Of a stretch of DNA of 64,000 bases, positions 41,750 to 49,437 are shown in pieces (the stretch's first letter is position 1; the number at the start of each line of letters is the position of its first letter). The stretch spans positions 23,120 through 87,119 of the forward strand of contig CAJURM010000011.1 in the NCBI GenBank assembly GCA_910589025.1. The letters are read 5' to 3'. The DNA is from an uncultured Odoribacter sp. Lineage in GTDB: Bacteria > Bacteroidota > Bacteroidia > Bacteroidales > Marinifilaceae. The translations under genes and the position numbers were made by a program. The notes below the pieces were generated by a model, which was given only the letters and a program-made list of their open reading frames with translations, had not been told where the DNA came from and did not search any database.

Positions 41750-41803
41750 ATGCAGATGAAAACAATCCACAATTTCGGTATGTATATGCGCAGCTTGCGC
41801 TGA
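41750..41803 (+). CDS. Methionine-rich 17-residue leader ORF
   Basis: A short frame begins 5 bases after the riboswitch closing stem: MQMKTIHNFGMYMRSLR then TGA. Four of 17 residues are Met, with MYM clustered near the end. It may instead start at the second ATG (41756). Its position between a SAM riboswitch and a methionine operon suggests a leader peptide whose translation senses Met-tRNA supply, but no experiment or family supports this here. It could also be a chance ORF. Confidence 0.5.
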   Translation: MQMKTIHNFGMYMRSLR

Positions 41804-41855
41804 TTCTATTTTATTTACCCCCAAGCATAGGTACAGCCGTACCCTCATTCATGCA

Positions 41856-41890
41856 AGAGCGAAACGAAAGGGAGTTTTTGTATTCGCTCT
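41856..41890 (+). promoter_or_regulatory. Hairpin between leader ORF and the DUF39 gene
   Basis: Inverted arms AGAGCGAA (41856-41863) and TTCGCTCT (41883-41890) enclose a 19-base loop containing AAGGGAG and TTTTT. It could be part of the expression platform of the riboswitch or leader ORF, or a ribosome-access element. It lacks the T run of a terminator after the stem. Confidence 0.4.
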
Positions 41891-41927
41891 ATAAATAACC
41901 GCATTGTTATCCAGTAAAATTTCCATT

Positions 41928-43085
41928 ATGGCCAAGTCATACGCAGAAATCAATGAAAAAATAAGAAAAGGAACTGCCGTAGTTTTAACGGCGGAAGAAG
42001 TGGCGGAATTGTCGCGGAGTGTTTCACCCCGAGAGATTGCAAAAAAGGTAGATGTCGTCACCACAGGGACGTTCGGAGCCATGTGTTCTTCAGGGGCATT
42101 TATCAATTTCGGACACGCCGAGCCTCCCATCCGTATGGAAAAAATAGAGTTGAACGGTGTACGGGTGAGCGGCGGCCTGGCTGCTGTTGATACCTATGTC
42201 GGTGCCACCGACTGCAATCCCGACCGTCCCGCTTACGGAGGCGCCCATATCATTGAAGACCTCATCAACGGGAAAGACATCACCCTGGAGGCTTGGGGTA
42301 AGGGCACGGACTGTTACCCCCGCAAACACATCAAAACGATAATCAATAAAGAGTCGGTCAATGAAGCCATCCTGTATAATCCGCGGAATGCCTACCAGAA
42401 TTATAACGTAGCGACCAATACGACCGACCAGGTCAAATACACCTATATGGGTACGCTGCTCCCCCGGATGAGAAATGCTTCATACAGTACTGCCGGGGAG
42501 CTCTCTCCTTTGCTGAACGACCCGGAATGCCGCACCATCGGATTAGGCACCCGCATTTTTCTATGCGGCACGGAAGGGTATGTCACCTGGAACGGGACGC
42601 AGTTCCACTCTACCAGGGAGGTGAACGCTCACGGCATCCCGACCAGCAATGCCCGCACGATTGCCGTCATCGGCGACTTAAAAAATATGAGTACAGAATA
42701 TCTGCGTGCCGCTTATTATGAAAAATACGGCGTCAGTATGTTTGTCGGCATCGGCATTCCGATTCCGGTATTGGATGAAGACATGGCACGACGGGTTTCC
42801 ATCCGTAACGAGCAGATAGAAACAACAGTGGCAGACTACGGCAACGGTAACCAAGTTTTAGGCAAGACGAATTATGCCGCGCTGCAGTCGGGAGAAATAG
42901 AAATCGGAGGACGCAAGGTGAGAACAGCCCCCGTGGCCAGTTTAGCCCAAGCCCGAAAAATTGCCGGTACCCTAAAAAGTTGGATTCAAAAAGGAGAGTT
43001 CCTGCTGACGGAACCGGTTCGCCCCATGCCTACAGGTACCAGCCTGAAATCATTACAGGAAATCAAGAACGAAGAAAATCAATAA
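41928..43085 (+). CDS. DUF39 / COG1900 homocysteine biosynthesis protein
   Basis: A 385-residue protein from ATG 41928 (the frame is open to 41904 but MAKSYAEINEKIRKGTAVVLTAEE is the family start). It contains GTFGAMCSSGAFINFGHAEPP (first Cys, C53), GATDCNPDRPAYGG (C96) and GKGTDCYPRKH (C129); such cysteines could carry a persulfide. In Methanosarcina, DUF39 with the NIL-ferredoxin protein is needed for homocysteine synthesis from aspartate semialdehyde and sulfide. The archaeal protein has C-terminal CBS domains; this one ends after DUF39. It is the first gene behind the SAM riboswitch, with the ferredoxin gene 4 bases downstream. Confidence 0.9.
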   Translation: MAKSYAEINEKIRKGTAVVLTAEEVAELSRSVSPREIAKKVDVVTTGTFGAMCSSGAFINFGHAEPPIRMEKIELNGVRVSGGLAAVDTYVGATDCNPDRPAYGGAHIIEDLINGKDITLEAWGKGTDCYPRKHIKTIINKESVNEAILYNPRNAYQNYNVATNTTDQVKYTYMGTLLPRMRNASYSTAGELSPLLNDPECRTIGLGTRIFLCGTEGYVTWNGTQFHSTREVNAHGIPTSNARTIAVIGDLKNMSTEYLRAAYYEKYGVSMFVGIGIPIPVLDEDMARRVSIRNEQIETTVADYGNGNQVLGKTNYAALQSGEIEIGGRKVRTAPVASLAQARKIAGTLKSWIQKGEFLLTEPVRPMPTGTSLKSLQEIKNEENQ

Positions 43086-43089
43086 AACC

Positions 43090-43506
43090 ATGATAAAGAA
43101 ATTAGTGCTTTCGTTTCCGGTAGATGCCACCGACCGCTCCCTGACGTATGACCTGGTCAAACGGTATGACATCCGTATCAATATACTGAAGGCGGAAATC
43201 GAAGCCGGCAAATCCGGCAAACTATTAGTGGAGCTTGAAGCGGAAGAGGAACAGCTCGAAAAAGGGATTACCTATCTGGAGGAAAACAGCGTTACGGTGA
43301 GTCCGTTAGCCAGTAAAATTTCGTACGACAAAAGCCGTTGCATCAACTGCGGGAATTGTGCCTCCACCTGTTTTTCGCATGCCCTGACTATCGGAGCGCC
43401 GGACTGGGAATTACAATTTAATCCGGAAAAGTGTATTGTCTGCAAGCTCTGTCTGAAATCCTGCCCACTAAAACTTTTCCGGATAGAATTTACCGAAGGG
43501 ATATAA
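43090..43506 (+). CDS. NIL domain-4Fe4S ferredoxin protein
   Basis: A 138-residue protein. The N-terminal NIL domain (about 1-75, LVLSFPVDATDRSLTYDLVKRYDIRINILKA), a small beta-alpha domain also seen in methionine importers, is joined to a two-cluster ferredoxin. Cluster ligands are C84, C87, C90, C94 and C115, C118, C121, C125. It is the known partner of DUF39 and probably supplies electrons for reducing a persulfide or thioaldehyde intermediate. The stop codon overlaps the next start (TAATG). Confidence 0.92.
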   Translation: MIKKLVLSFPVDATDRSLTYDLVKRYDIRINILKAEIEAGKSGKLLVELEAEEEQLEKGITYLEENSVTVSPLASKISYDKSRCINCGNCASTCFSHALTIGAPDWELQFNPEKCIVCKLCLKSCPLKLFRIEFTEGI

Positions 43507-44258
43507 TGATGGAATACAAGTACAGAACTTACCGGGAGCATTTTAAAACGGGCAGATGGAAGAAGTTCACCCTGAAATACAAGGAAACCGACGTATGGAT
43601 AGGTGTGGACAAGGCTTCTTATCGCCCGGATATGCCGGGATATTGCCAGGAGCTTATCTGTCGGCTCAGAACTTCTATGGAGAACTATATAGCAACCGAC
43701 CCGCATTATCTGACGGCATTGGAACCTTATGACGCCGGGGAGTCGGCACCGGAAATACTGAAACAGATGTCTGCCGCTGCCCGCCGGACAGGAATAGGCC
43801 CGATGAGTGCTGTCGCAGGTGCCGTGGCTTTTTATATTGTTGAGGCTCTAAAGGAGAAATACCGGATACGGGAAGGGATTGTGGAAAACGGCGGAGACAT
43901 CTATGCCGATATTCAGGAAGATATAGATGTTGCGGTGTTTGCCGGAACCTCTCCCCTGTCCGAAAAAGTCGGCCTGCACATTGACGCCGGGGAGGCTCCC
44001 TTAGGGATATGCACCTCTTCCGGAACCGTAGGCCCTTCGCTGAGTTTCGGAAAAGCGGATGCCGTCATGATTGTCTGCAAGGATGTTTTGCTTGCCGACA
44101 GTTATGCCACCCGTTTTGCCAACCTCATCCGGGAACCGAAGGACATTCCTCCCATACTGGAGGAAATCAGGACGAACCAAGACATCCTGTCCGCCATGGT
44201 TATCCAAGGTAATAAAATGGGTGTGGTGGGAAAATTTGAAATTAGACTTTTTAACTAA
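43506..44258 (+). CDS. UPF0280 / COG2122 protein (ApbE-like fold)
   Basis: A 250-residue protein starting MMEYKYRTYREHFKTGRWKKFTLKYKETDVWIG. It carries GPMSAVAGAVAFYIVEAL (about 99-116), IVENGGDIYADI, and GICTSSGTVGPSLSFGKADAV, the signature run of UPF0280, which is related in fold to the flavin transferase ApbE. In comparative work on anaerobes, COG2122 was grouped with COG1900 and NIL-ferredoxin proteins for sulfur incorporation into homocysteine; its reaction is unknown. It is translationally coupled to the ferredoxin gene and 50 bases before metH. Confidence 0.88.
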   Translation: MMEYKYRTYREHFKTGRWKKFTLKYKETDVWIGVDKASYRPDMPGYCQELICRLRTSMENYIATDPHYLTALEPYDAGESAPEILKQMSAAARRTGIGPMSAVAGAVAFYIVEALKEKYRIREGIVENGGDIYADIQEDIDVAVFAGTSPLSEKVGLHIDAGEAPLGICTSSGTVGPSLSFGKADAVMIVCKDVLLADSYATRFANLIREPKDIPPILEEIRTNQDILSAMVIQGNKMGVVGKFEIRLFN

Positions 44259-44308
44259 ACACAAGCGGGTAGCGGATGTTGTTCCGGCTGCCCGGAGACA
44301 ATTTACTT

Positions 44309-47300
44309 ATGATTCAGAATCTTTTAAACGAAAAAATAGCCATCCTCGACGGAGCCATGGGCACAGCCATACAAACATACGGGCTGGACGAATCCCGGTT
44401 CAGAGGGAAGGAGTTTAAAGGCCATCCCGTCAACCTGAAAGGCAATAATGATATTCTGAACCTGACCGCTCCCGAAATTATCAGGGAGATTCACCAGGCT
44501 TATATCGATGCCGGTGCGGACATTATCGAAACCAATACATTTAACTCCAATGCCATTTCACAGGCAGAGTACCAATGCCGGGAGTTCGTATACAGATTGA
44601 ACAAGGAAGGCGCACGCATCGCCAGGGCGGCTGCTTTGGAGTCTGAACGTAAGGTGTATGTCGCAGGAAGTATGGGTCCCACCTCCAAAACATTGTCCCT
44701 CTCTCCCGACATCAATCGTCCGGGATTCCGTCCGGTAGATTTCGACACATTGGCAGATACCTATTTCACCCAGGCAGAAGGACTGATTGACGGAGGAGCG
44801 GACTTGTTTATCGTTGAAACGGTTTTTGACGGTTTGAATGCCAAAGCGGCACTCTATGCCATAGAGCGCGCCCAGTGTGCCAAAGGGACACAATTGCCCG
44901 TAATGGTGTCCGCTACTATCAATGACAAAAGCGGACGTACCCTGACAGGTCAGTCTTTGGAAGCATTGTTTACGGCGCTTTCCCATTACCCGCTATTGAG
45001 TTTCGGTCTGAACTGCTCTTTCGGTGCTTCCGACTTACAACCTTTTATAGAAAGGCTGTCCCGTTTTTTACCCTGTTATTTAAGCATTTATCCCAATGCC
45101 GGATTGCCCAATGAGATGGGGGAATACGACGAAACGCCGGAATGGACTGCCGGTTGTCTGAAGAAAATGGCAGAAGAGGGTTTGCTCAACATCGCAGGCG
45201 GATGTTGCGGAACCACCCCGGCACACATACGCGCCATACGCAATGCCCTGGCTTCCTGTCCTCCCAGACAACGGCAAACACAAAACTCTCCGCTGGTCGT
45301 CAGCGGTCTGGATGCTGTGGTTATCGACAAAGCACAAAATAATTTTATCCACATCGGAGAGCGGACGAACGTGGCAGGCTCGGCTAAGTTTGCCAAACTG
45401 ATTCATGCCAAGGCCTATGAAGAAGCCTCCGCCATTGCCCGGAAACAGATAGAAAACGGCGCTTCGGTCATTGACATCAACATGGACGATGCCATGCTCG
45501 ACAGTGCCGCCGAAATGGCCACCTTTATCCGGATTATCAACAATGACCCGGACATCGCCAAAGCGGCACTGATGATTGATTCTTCGGACTGGAACACCTT
45601 GCTGGCAGGACTGAAAAACGCCCAGGGAAAATGTATCGTCAATTCCATCAGCCTGAAAGAGGGTGAAGATGAATTTTTAAGAAAAGCGGAAGAAATACAC
45701 CGTCTGGGCGCCGCAGTAGTGGTTATGGCTTTTGACGAGCAGGGGCAGGCCGTCAATTACGAGCGCAAAATCAGTATCTGTGAACGTGCTTACCGGCTGC
45801 TGACCGAAAAAGCGGGTTTCCCTCCCCGGGATATTATTTTCGATGTCAATGTACTCGCCATCGGTACGGGCATGGAGGAACACAACAATTATGCCGTCGA
45901 TTTCATCCGTGCCGTGGAGTGGATAAAAACTCATTTACCGGGTTGCCGTACATCGGGAGGAGTTTCGAATCTCTCTTTCTCTTTCCGTGGAAACAATACC
46001 GTGCGGGAAGCCATGCATTCGGTATTTCTTTACCACGCCATCGGCGCAGGTCTGGACATGGCAATTGTCAATCCCGCCATGCTGCAAGTGTATGATGACA
46101 TTGAACCGACGCTCCTTCATGCCGTCGAAGAGGTTGTCCTCAACAAACATCCGCAAGCCACCGAGCAACTGATTGAATTGGCTGAAAAAATCAAACATAT
46201 TTCTACCGGTACACAGAGCGTCAAAAACGAGACGTGGCGCACCCTCCCCCTGGAAGAACGGCTGGCCCATGCTTTAATCAAAGGCATTACGGAGTATCTG
46301 CCGGAAGACATCGGTGAAGCCCTGCATGCCTACGTTACTCCCGTTGAGATTATTGAAGGCCCGCTGATGAAGGGGATGGAGCGGGTTGGAAATCTGTTTG
46401 GCGAAGGAAAAATGTTTCTTCCGCAGGTAGTCAAATCCGCCAAGGTCATGAAAGAAGCCGTAAGTCTGCTCCAGCCGGAAATCGAAAAACACAATCTGCA
46501 AGGCGGAGGCTCTTCCCGCCGGCCTAAAATTGTCATGGCCACAGCAAAAGGCGATGTACACGACATCGGTAAAAATATCGTCCACATCGTCCTGAGCTGC
46601 AACAATTTCGACGTCATTGACCTCGGTGTGATGGTGGACAACCATGACATAGCAGAAGCCGCCCTTCGTCACGAGGCCGATGTGATTGGCGTGAGCGGAC
46701 TGATTACCCCTTCCCTTGCCGAAATGGAGGCCTTGTGTGAGTTGTTGCAGAAAAAAGGGATGAATGTTCCCCTTATTGTAGGAGGAGCCACCACCTCCGC
46801 CGTCCATACCGCCGTTAAACTTGCACCCAAGTACCACGGCGGAGTGCTTCACGGAGGTGATGCCTCACAAACAGTCAGCCGGATAAAGCATTTTTTACAA
46901 AACCCTGCGCTTTTCCTGTCCCGCCTCAGCGAAGAACAGGAGCAAATCAGAGATTTGTACTACCATTCCCGGCAGTCGCCCGTTTCGCTTCGGGAAGCCC
47001 AAGCAAAAGCCCCGGTTTTCAGCCCGGAAAGTTATGCTCTCCCCGACTCCTTCGGCAAAGAGCCGCTGGCCGTCAACAATATAGATCTCAGGGAACTGAC
47101 CGGTCACATCGACTGGACACCCTTTTTCCATTTCTGGGGATTCAAGGGTAAATTCCCCGAAATTATCGAAAGTAATGAGGAAGCCCGAAAAACTTACCAA
47201 GCCGCACTGGATATGCTGGAACAGGTGGTTGCCGGAAATGAGTTGGAAGCCTCTTTAGTGGTCAGATTTTATCCCGCCTGTTCGGAAGGGGATGATATTC

Positions 47301-47833
47301 TTTTAAACGACACTCATCGCCTGTGCATGCTGAGGCAGCAAACAGCCCGGGAACACTGTTTGTGTCTGTCGGACTATATCAAACCCCGGACACAAGGCCA
47401 TAGTACGATAGGACTATTCTGTCTTAAAGTGGCGGACAAACAACCGGGATGTGACTGCCATAATTTCGGGCATTTACTCCGGGAAAGCCTCTGTGCCCGC
47501 CTCACCGAAGCCCTGGCGGAATGGATGCAGAAACAGATCAGCAACAGCCTGCATGTGATTCGTCCGGCATTCGGCTACCCGGCTTGCCCTGACCATTCCT
47601 TGAAAAAAGAGGTGTTCCGCTTACTGGAAGCAGAGAAACAAATCGGTGTGTCGCTAACGTCTTCTTATGCGATTCAACCGACCACCAGCCTCTGCGGCAT
47701 GCTCATTGCCCACCCGGAAGCCCGTTATTTCAGTATCGGAAGAATAGGAAAAGATCAATTAGCATCCTATTGCCGGAAAAGAAATATTTCAGAAACAGAA
47801 GGCATCCGCCTGTTAGGTTCATTCATTCAATAA
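44309..47833 (+). CDS. metH: Cobalamin-dependent methionine synthase
   Basis: A 1174-residue enzyme that transfers a methyl group from 5-methyltetrahydrofolate to homocysteine through cobalamin. The start at 44309 (MIQNLLNEKIAILDGAMGT) is preferred to the ATG at 44276. Domains in order are the homocysteine/zinc domain with GGCCGTTPAHI (about 300), the folate domain (IHIGERTNVAGS to about 600), and the B12 cap and binding domain with DVHDIGKNIVHIVLSC. The SAM-dependent reactivation domain ends GYPACPDHS...SIGRIGKDQLASYCRKR. All four modules are present. It uses the homocysteine made by the three preceding proteins. Confidence 0.97.
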   Translation: MIQNLLNEKIAILDGAMGTAIQTYGLDESRFRGKEFKGHPVNLKGNNDILNLTAPEIIREIHQAYIDAGADIIETNTFNSNAISQAEYQCREFVYRLNKEGARIARAAALESERKVYVAGSMGPTSKTLSLSPDINRPGFRPVDFDTLADTYFTQAEGLIDGGADLFIVETVFDGLNAKAALYAIERAQCAKGTQLPVMVSATINDKSGRTLTGQSLEALFTALSHYPLLSFGLNCSFGASDLQPFIERLSRFLPCYLSIYPNAGLPNEMGEYDETPEWTAGCLKKMAEEGLLNIAGGCCGTTPAHIRAIRNALASCPPRQRQTQNSPLVVSGLDAVVIDKAQNNFIHIGERTNVAGSAKFAKLIHAKAYEEASAIARKQIENGASVIDINMDDAMLDSAAEMATFIRIINNDPDIAKAALMIDSSDWNTLLAGLKNAQGKCIVNSISLKEGEDEFLRKAEEIHRLGAAVVVMAFDEQGQAVNYERKISICERAYRLLTEKAGFPPRDIIFDVNVLAIGTGMEEHNNYAVDFIRAVEWIKTHLPGCRTSGGVSNLSFSFRGNNTVREAMHSVFLYHAIGAGLDMAIVNPAMLQVYDDIEPTLLHAVEEVVLNKHPQATEQLIELAEKIKHISTGTQSVKNETWRTLPLEERLAHALIKGITEYLPEDIGEALHAYVTPVEIIEGPLMKGMERVGNLFGEGKMFLPQVVKSAKVMKEAVSLLQPEIEKHNLQGGGSSRRPKIVMATAKGDVHDIGKNIVHIVLSCNNFDVIDLGVMVDNHDIAEAALRHEADVIGVSGLITPSLAEMEALCELLQKKGMNVPLIVGGATTSAVHTAVKLAPKYHGGVLHGGDASQTVSRIKHFLQNPALFLSRLSEEQEQIRDLYYHSRQSPVSLREAQAKAPVFSPESYALPDSFGKEPLAVNNIDLRELTGHIDWTPFFHFWGFKGKFPEIIESNEEARKTYQAALDMLEQVVAGNELEASLVVRFYPACSEGDDILLNDTHRLCMLRQQTAREHCLCLSDYIKPRTQGHSTIGLFCLKVADKQPGCDCHNFGHLLRESLCARLTEALAEWMQKQISNSLHVIRPAFGYPACPDHSLKKEVFRLLEAEKQIGVSLTSSYAIQPTTSLCGMLIAHPEARYFSIGRIGKDQLASYCRKRNISETEGIRLLGSFIQ

Positions 47834-47853
47834 GCATTTCAGCCACCCCGACT

Positions 47854-48807
47854 ATGAAAATAATAGATATACTCAACAGCAAAACCCGGCCTTTTCCCTC
47901 GTTCGAACTGGTTCCTCCGTTGAAGGGAAGCGACATCAACAAACTTTACAAATCCATTGAGCCGCTGATGGAGTTTAAGCCGCCCTTTCTCAATATCACG
48001 TACCACCGGGATGAAGTGGAATTCCGGCAGAAGGGAGACGGCACTTTTGAAAAAGTAACGGTAAACAAACGCCCCGGCTCTGTGGCCATCGCCGCCGCCA
48101 TCATGAAACGCTTTCAGGTGGAGGTCGTTCCTCACCTGATATGCGGAGGTGCCAGCAAATACAAGCTGGAAAACGACCTGATTGACCTCAACTTCCTGGA
48201 TATCCAGAATGTGGTTGCCCTGCGCGGGGATGCCATTCCGGGACAAAAATATTTCAGTCCCGAACCCGACGGGCACAAATACAGCTGCCAGTTGGTCGAA
48301 CAAATCCACAACATGAACCGGGGGAAATATTTGGATGAAACCCTCACCGACGCTATTGCAACAAATTTCTGCATCGGCGTGGCAGGCTATCCGGAAAAAC
48401 ATTACGAAGCCCCGAATCCGGAAATGGATATTGCCCACCTGAAAAAGAAAGTGGAGGCAGGAGCCGACTATATTGTCACGCAAATGTTTTTCGATAACCA
48501 ACGCTTTTTCCGTTTTGTGGAAAAGTGCCGCGAGGCAGGAATCACCGTCCCGATTATTCCCGGATTGAAACCCATTTCCACCCAAACGCATATTGAACTG
48601 CTGCCCCGCGCTTTCAGCATCGACTTGCCGGAAGAGCTGATGAAAGAAGTGCGCAAATGCAAAAACAACGAGGCCATTTATCAGGCGGGGATAGAATGGT
48701 GTACGATGCAAAGCAAAGAGTTGCTCGCCCAAGGAGCCTCGGCCATCCATTATTACACGATGGGAAAAGCGGACAATATACGCAAAATCCTCACTGCGGT
48801 ATTTTAG
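47854..48807 (+). CDS. metF: 5,10-Methylenetetrahydrofolate reductase
   Basis: A 317-residue flavoprotein that reduces methylene-tetrahydrofolate to the methyl donor used by MetH. The ATG at 47854 (MKIIDILNSKTRPFPSFELVPPLKG) follows the metH stop by 20 bases; longer in-frame starts would overlap metH. Landmarks are FELVPP (catalytic Glu), NITYHRDE, PHLICGGASKYKLENDL, NVVALRGD and GADYIVTQMFFD. It is the last gene of the methionine unit. Confidence 0.95.
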   Translation: MKIIDILNSKTRPFPSFELVPPLKGSDINKLYKSIEPLMEFKPPFLNITYHRDEVEFRQKGDGTFEKVTVNKRPGSVAIAAAIMKRFQVEVVPHLICGGASKYKLENDLIDLNFLDIQNVVALRGDAIPGQKYFSPEPDGHKYSCQLVEQIHNMNRGKYLDETLTDAIATNFCIGVAGYPEKHYEAPNPEMDIAHLKKKVEAGADYIVTQMFFDNQRFFRFVEKCREAGITVPIIPGLKPISTQTHIELLPRAFSIDLPEELMKEVRKCKNNEAIYQAGIEWCTMQSKELLAQGASAIHYYTMGKADNIRKILTAVF

Positions 48808-48867
48808 ACACCGGGATTTATTATAACGAAATTTGTTTATACTTTTGAGCATCTTTAAAGCGAATGC

Positions 48868-49413
48868 ATGAAAACCGGTCTATTGTTTTTATTTCTATCC
48901 GTATGGGGTTTGTCCTTATGTGAAGCGCAATCCCGGAAAAGTATCGATACCAGCACGGACATCCTGGCCCTGTTAAATCCGATAGCCGGTTTTACGGGAA
49001 GCCTGATCATCAAGGATTATAAGGGGACGAAACAAGTTGTCCTGGGCGGTTTGACCAATCTGGCAGCCAACTACATCCTGGAATACAGCATACGCAAAAA
49101 ACGTCCCGACGGGAGCGGCAACCACGCTTTTCCCTCCACCCACACATCGGTGTCTTTCCAGGGTGCCGCCTTTCTGCAAAGACGCTATGGCTGGAAATTC
49201 GGCGCCCCGGCTTATGCAGTTTCCGCTTACGTGGGATGGGGACGGATCTATGCCAAAAAACACGACATTTGGGATGTGCTCGCCGGAGCTGCTTTAGGAG
49301 CCGGAAGTGCTTATATCTATACCCGTCCGTTTGCACGTAAACATGAACTCACGCTGGCTCCGGCAGTAATGGGTTCAGGGTGTCCCGGCATTTATGCTTC
49401 CATCCGTTTCTGA
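48868..49413 (+). CDS. PAP2-family phosphatase
   Basis: A 181-residue exported protein (signal MKTGLLFLFLSVWGLSLCEAQ). The phosphatase motifs are RKKRPDGSGNHAFPSTHTS (about 80-96, the KxxxxxxRP and PSxH boxes) and GWGRIYAKKHDIWDVLAGA (about 125-143, the third box with the nucleophile His). Family members dephosphorylate lipid phosphates such as undecaprenyl pyrophosphate. The C terminus ends in a beta-like SIRF. A TACTTTTG box at 48840-48847 suggests its own promoter. It precedes pbpC by 24 bases, a plausible cell-wall pairing. Confidence 0.85.
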   Translation: MKTGLLFLFLSVWGLSLCEAQSRKSIDTSTDILALLNPIAGFTGSLIIKDYKGTKQVVLGGLTNLAANYILEYSIRKKRPDGSGNHAFPSTHTSVSFQGAAFLQRRYGWKFGAPAYAVSAYVGWGRIYAKKHDIWDVLAGAALGAGSAYIYTRPFARKHELTLAPAVMGSGCPGIYASIRF

Positions 49414-49437
49414 TGTTGCCCGCGATTTAATTCCATC

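Noticed and set aside
47839..48852. A 337-codon frame antisense to metF
   Set aside because: Composition is that of an antisense shadow and metF is unmistakable on the plus strand.
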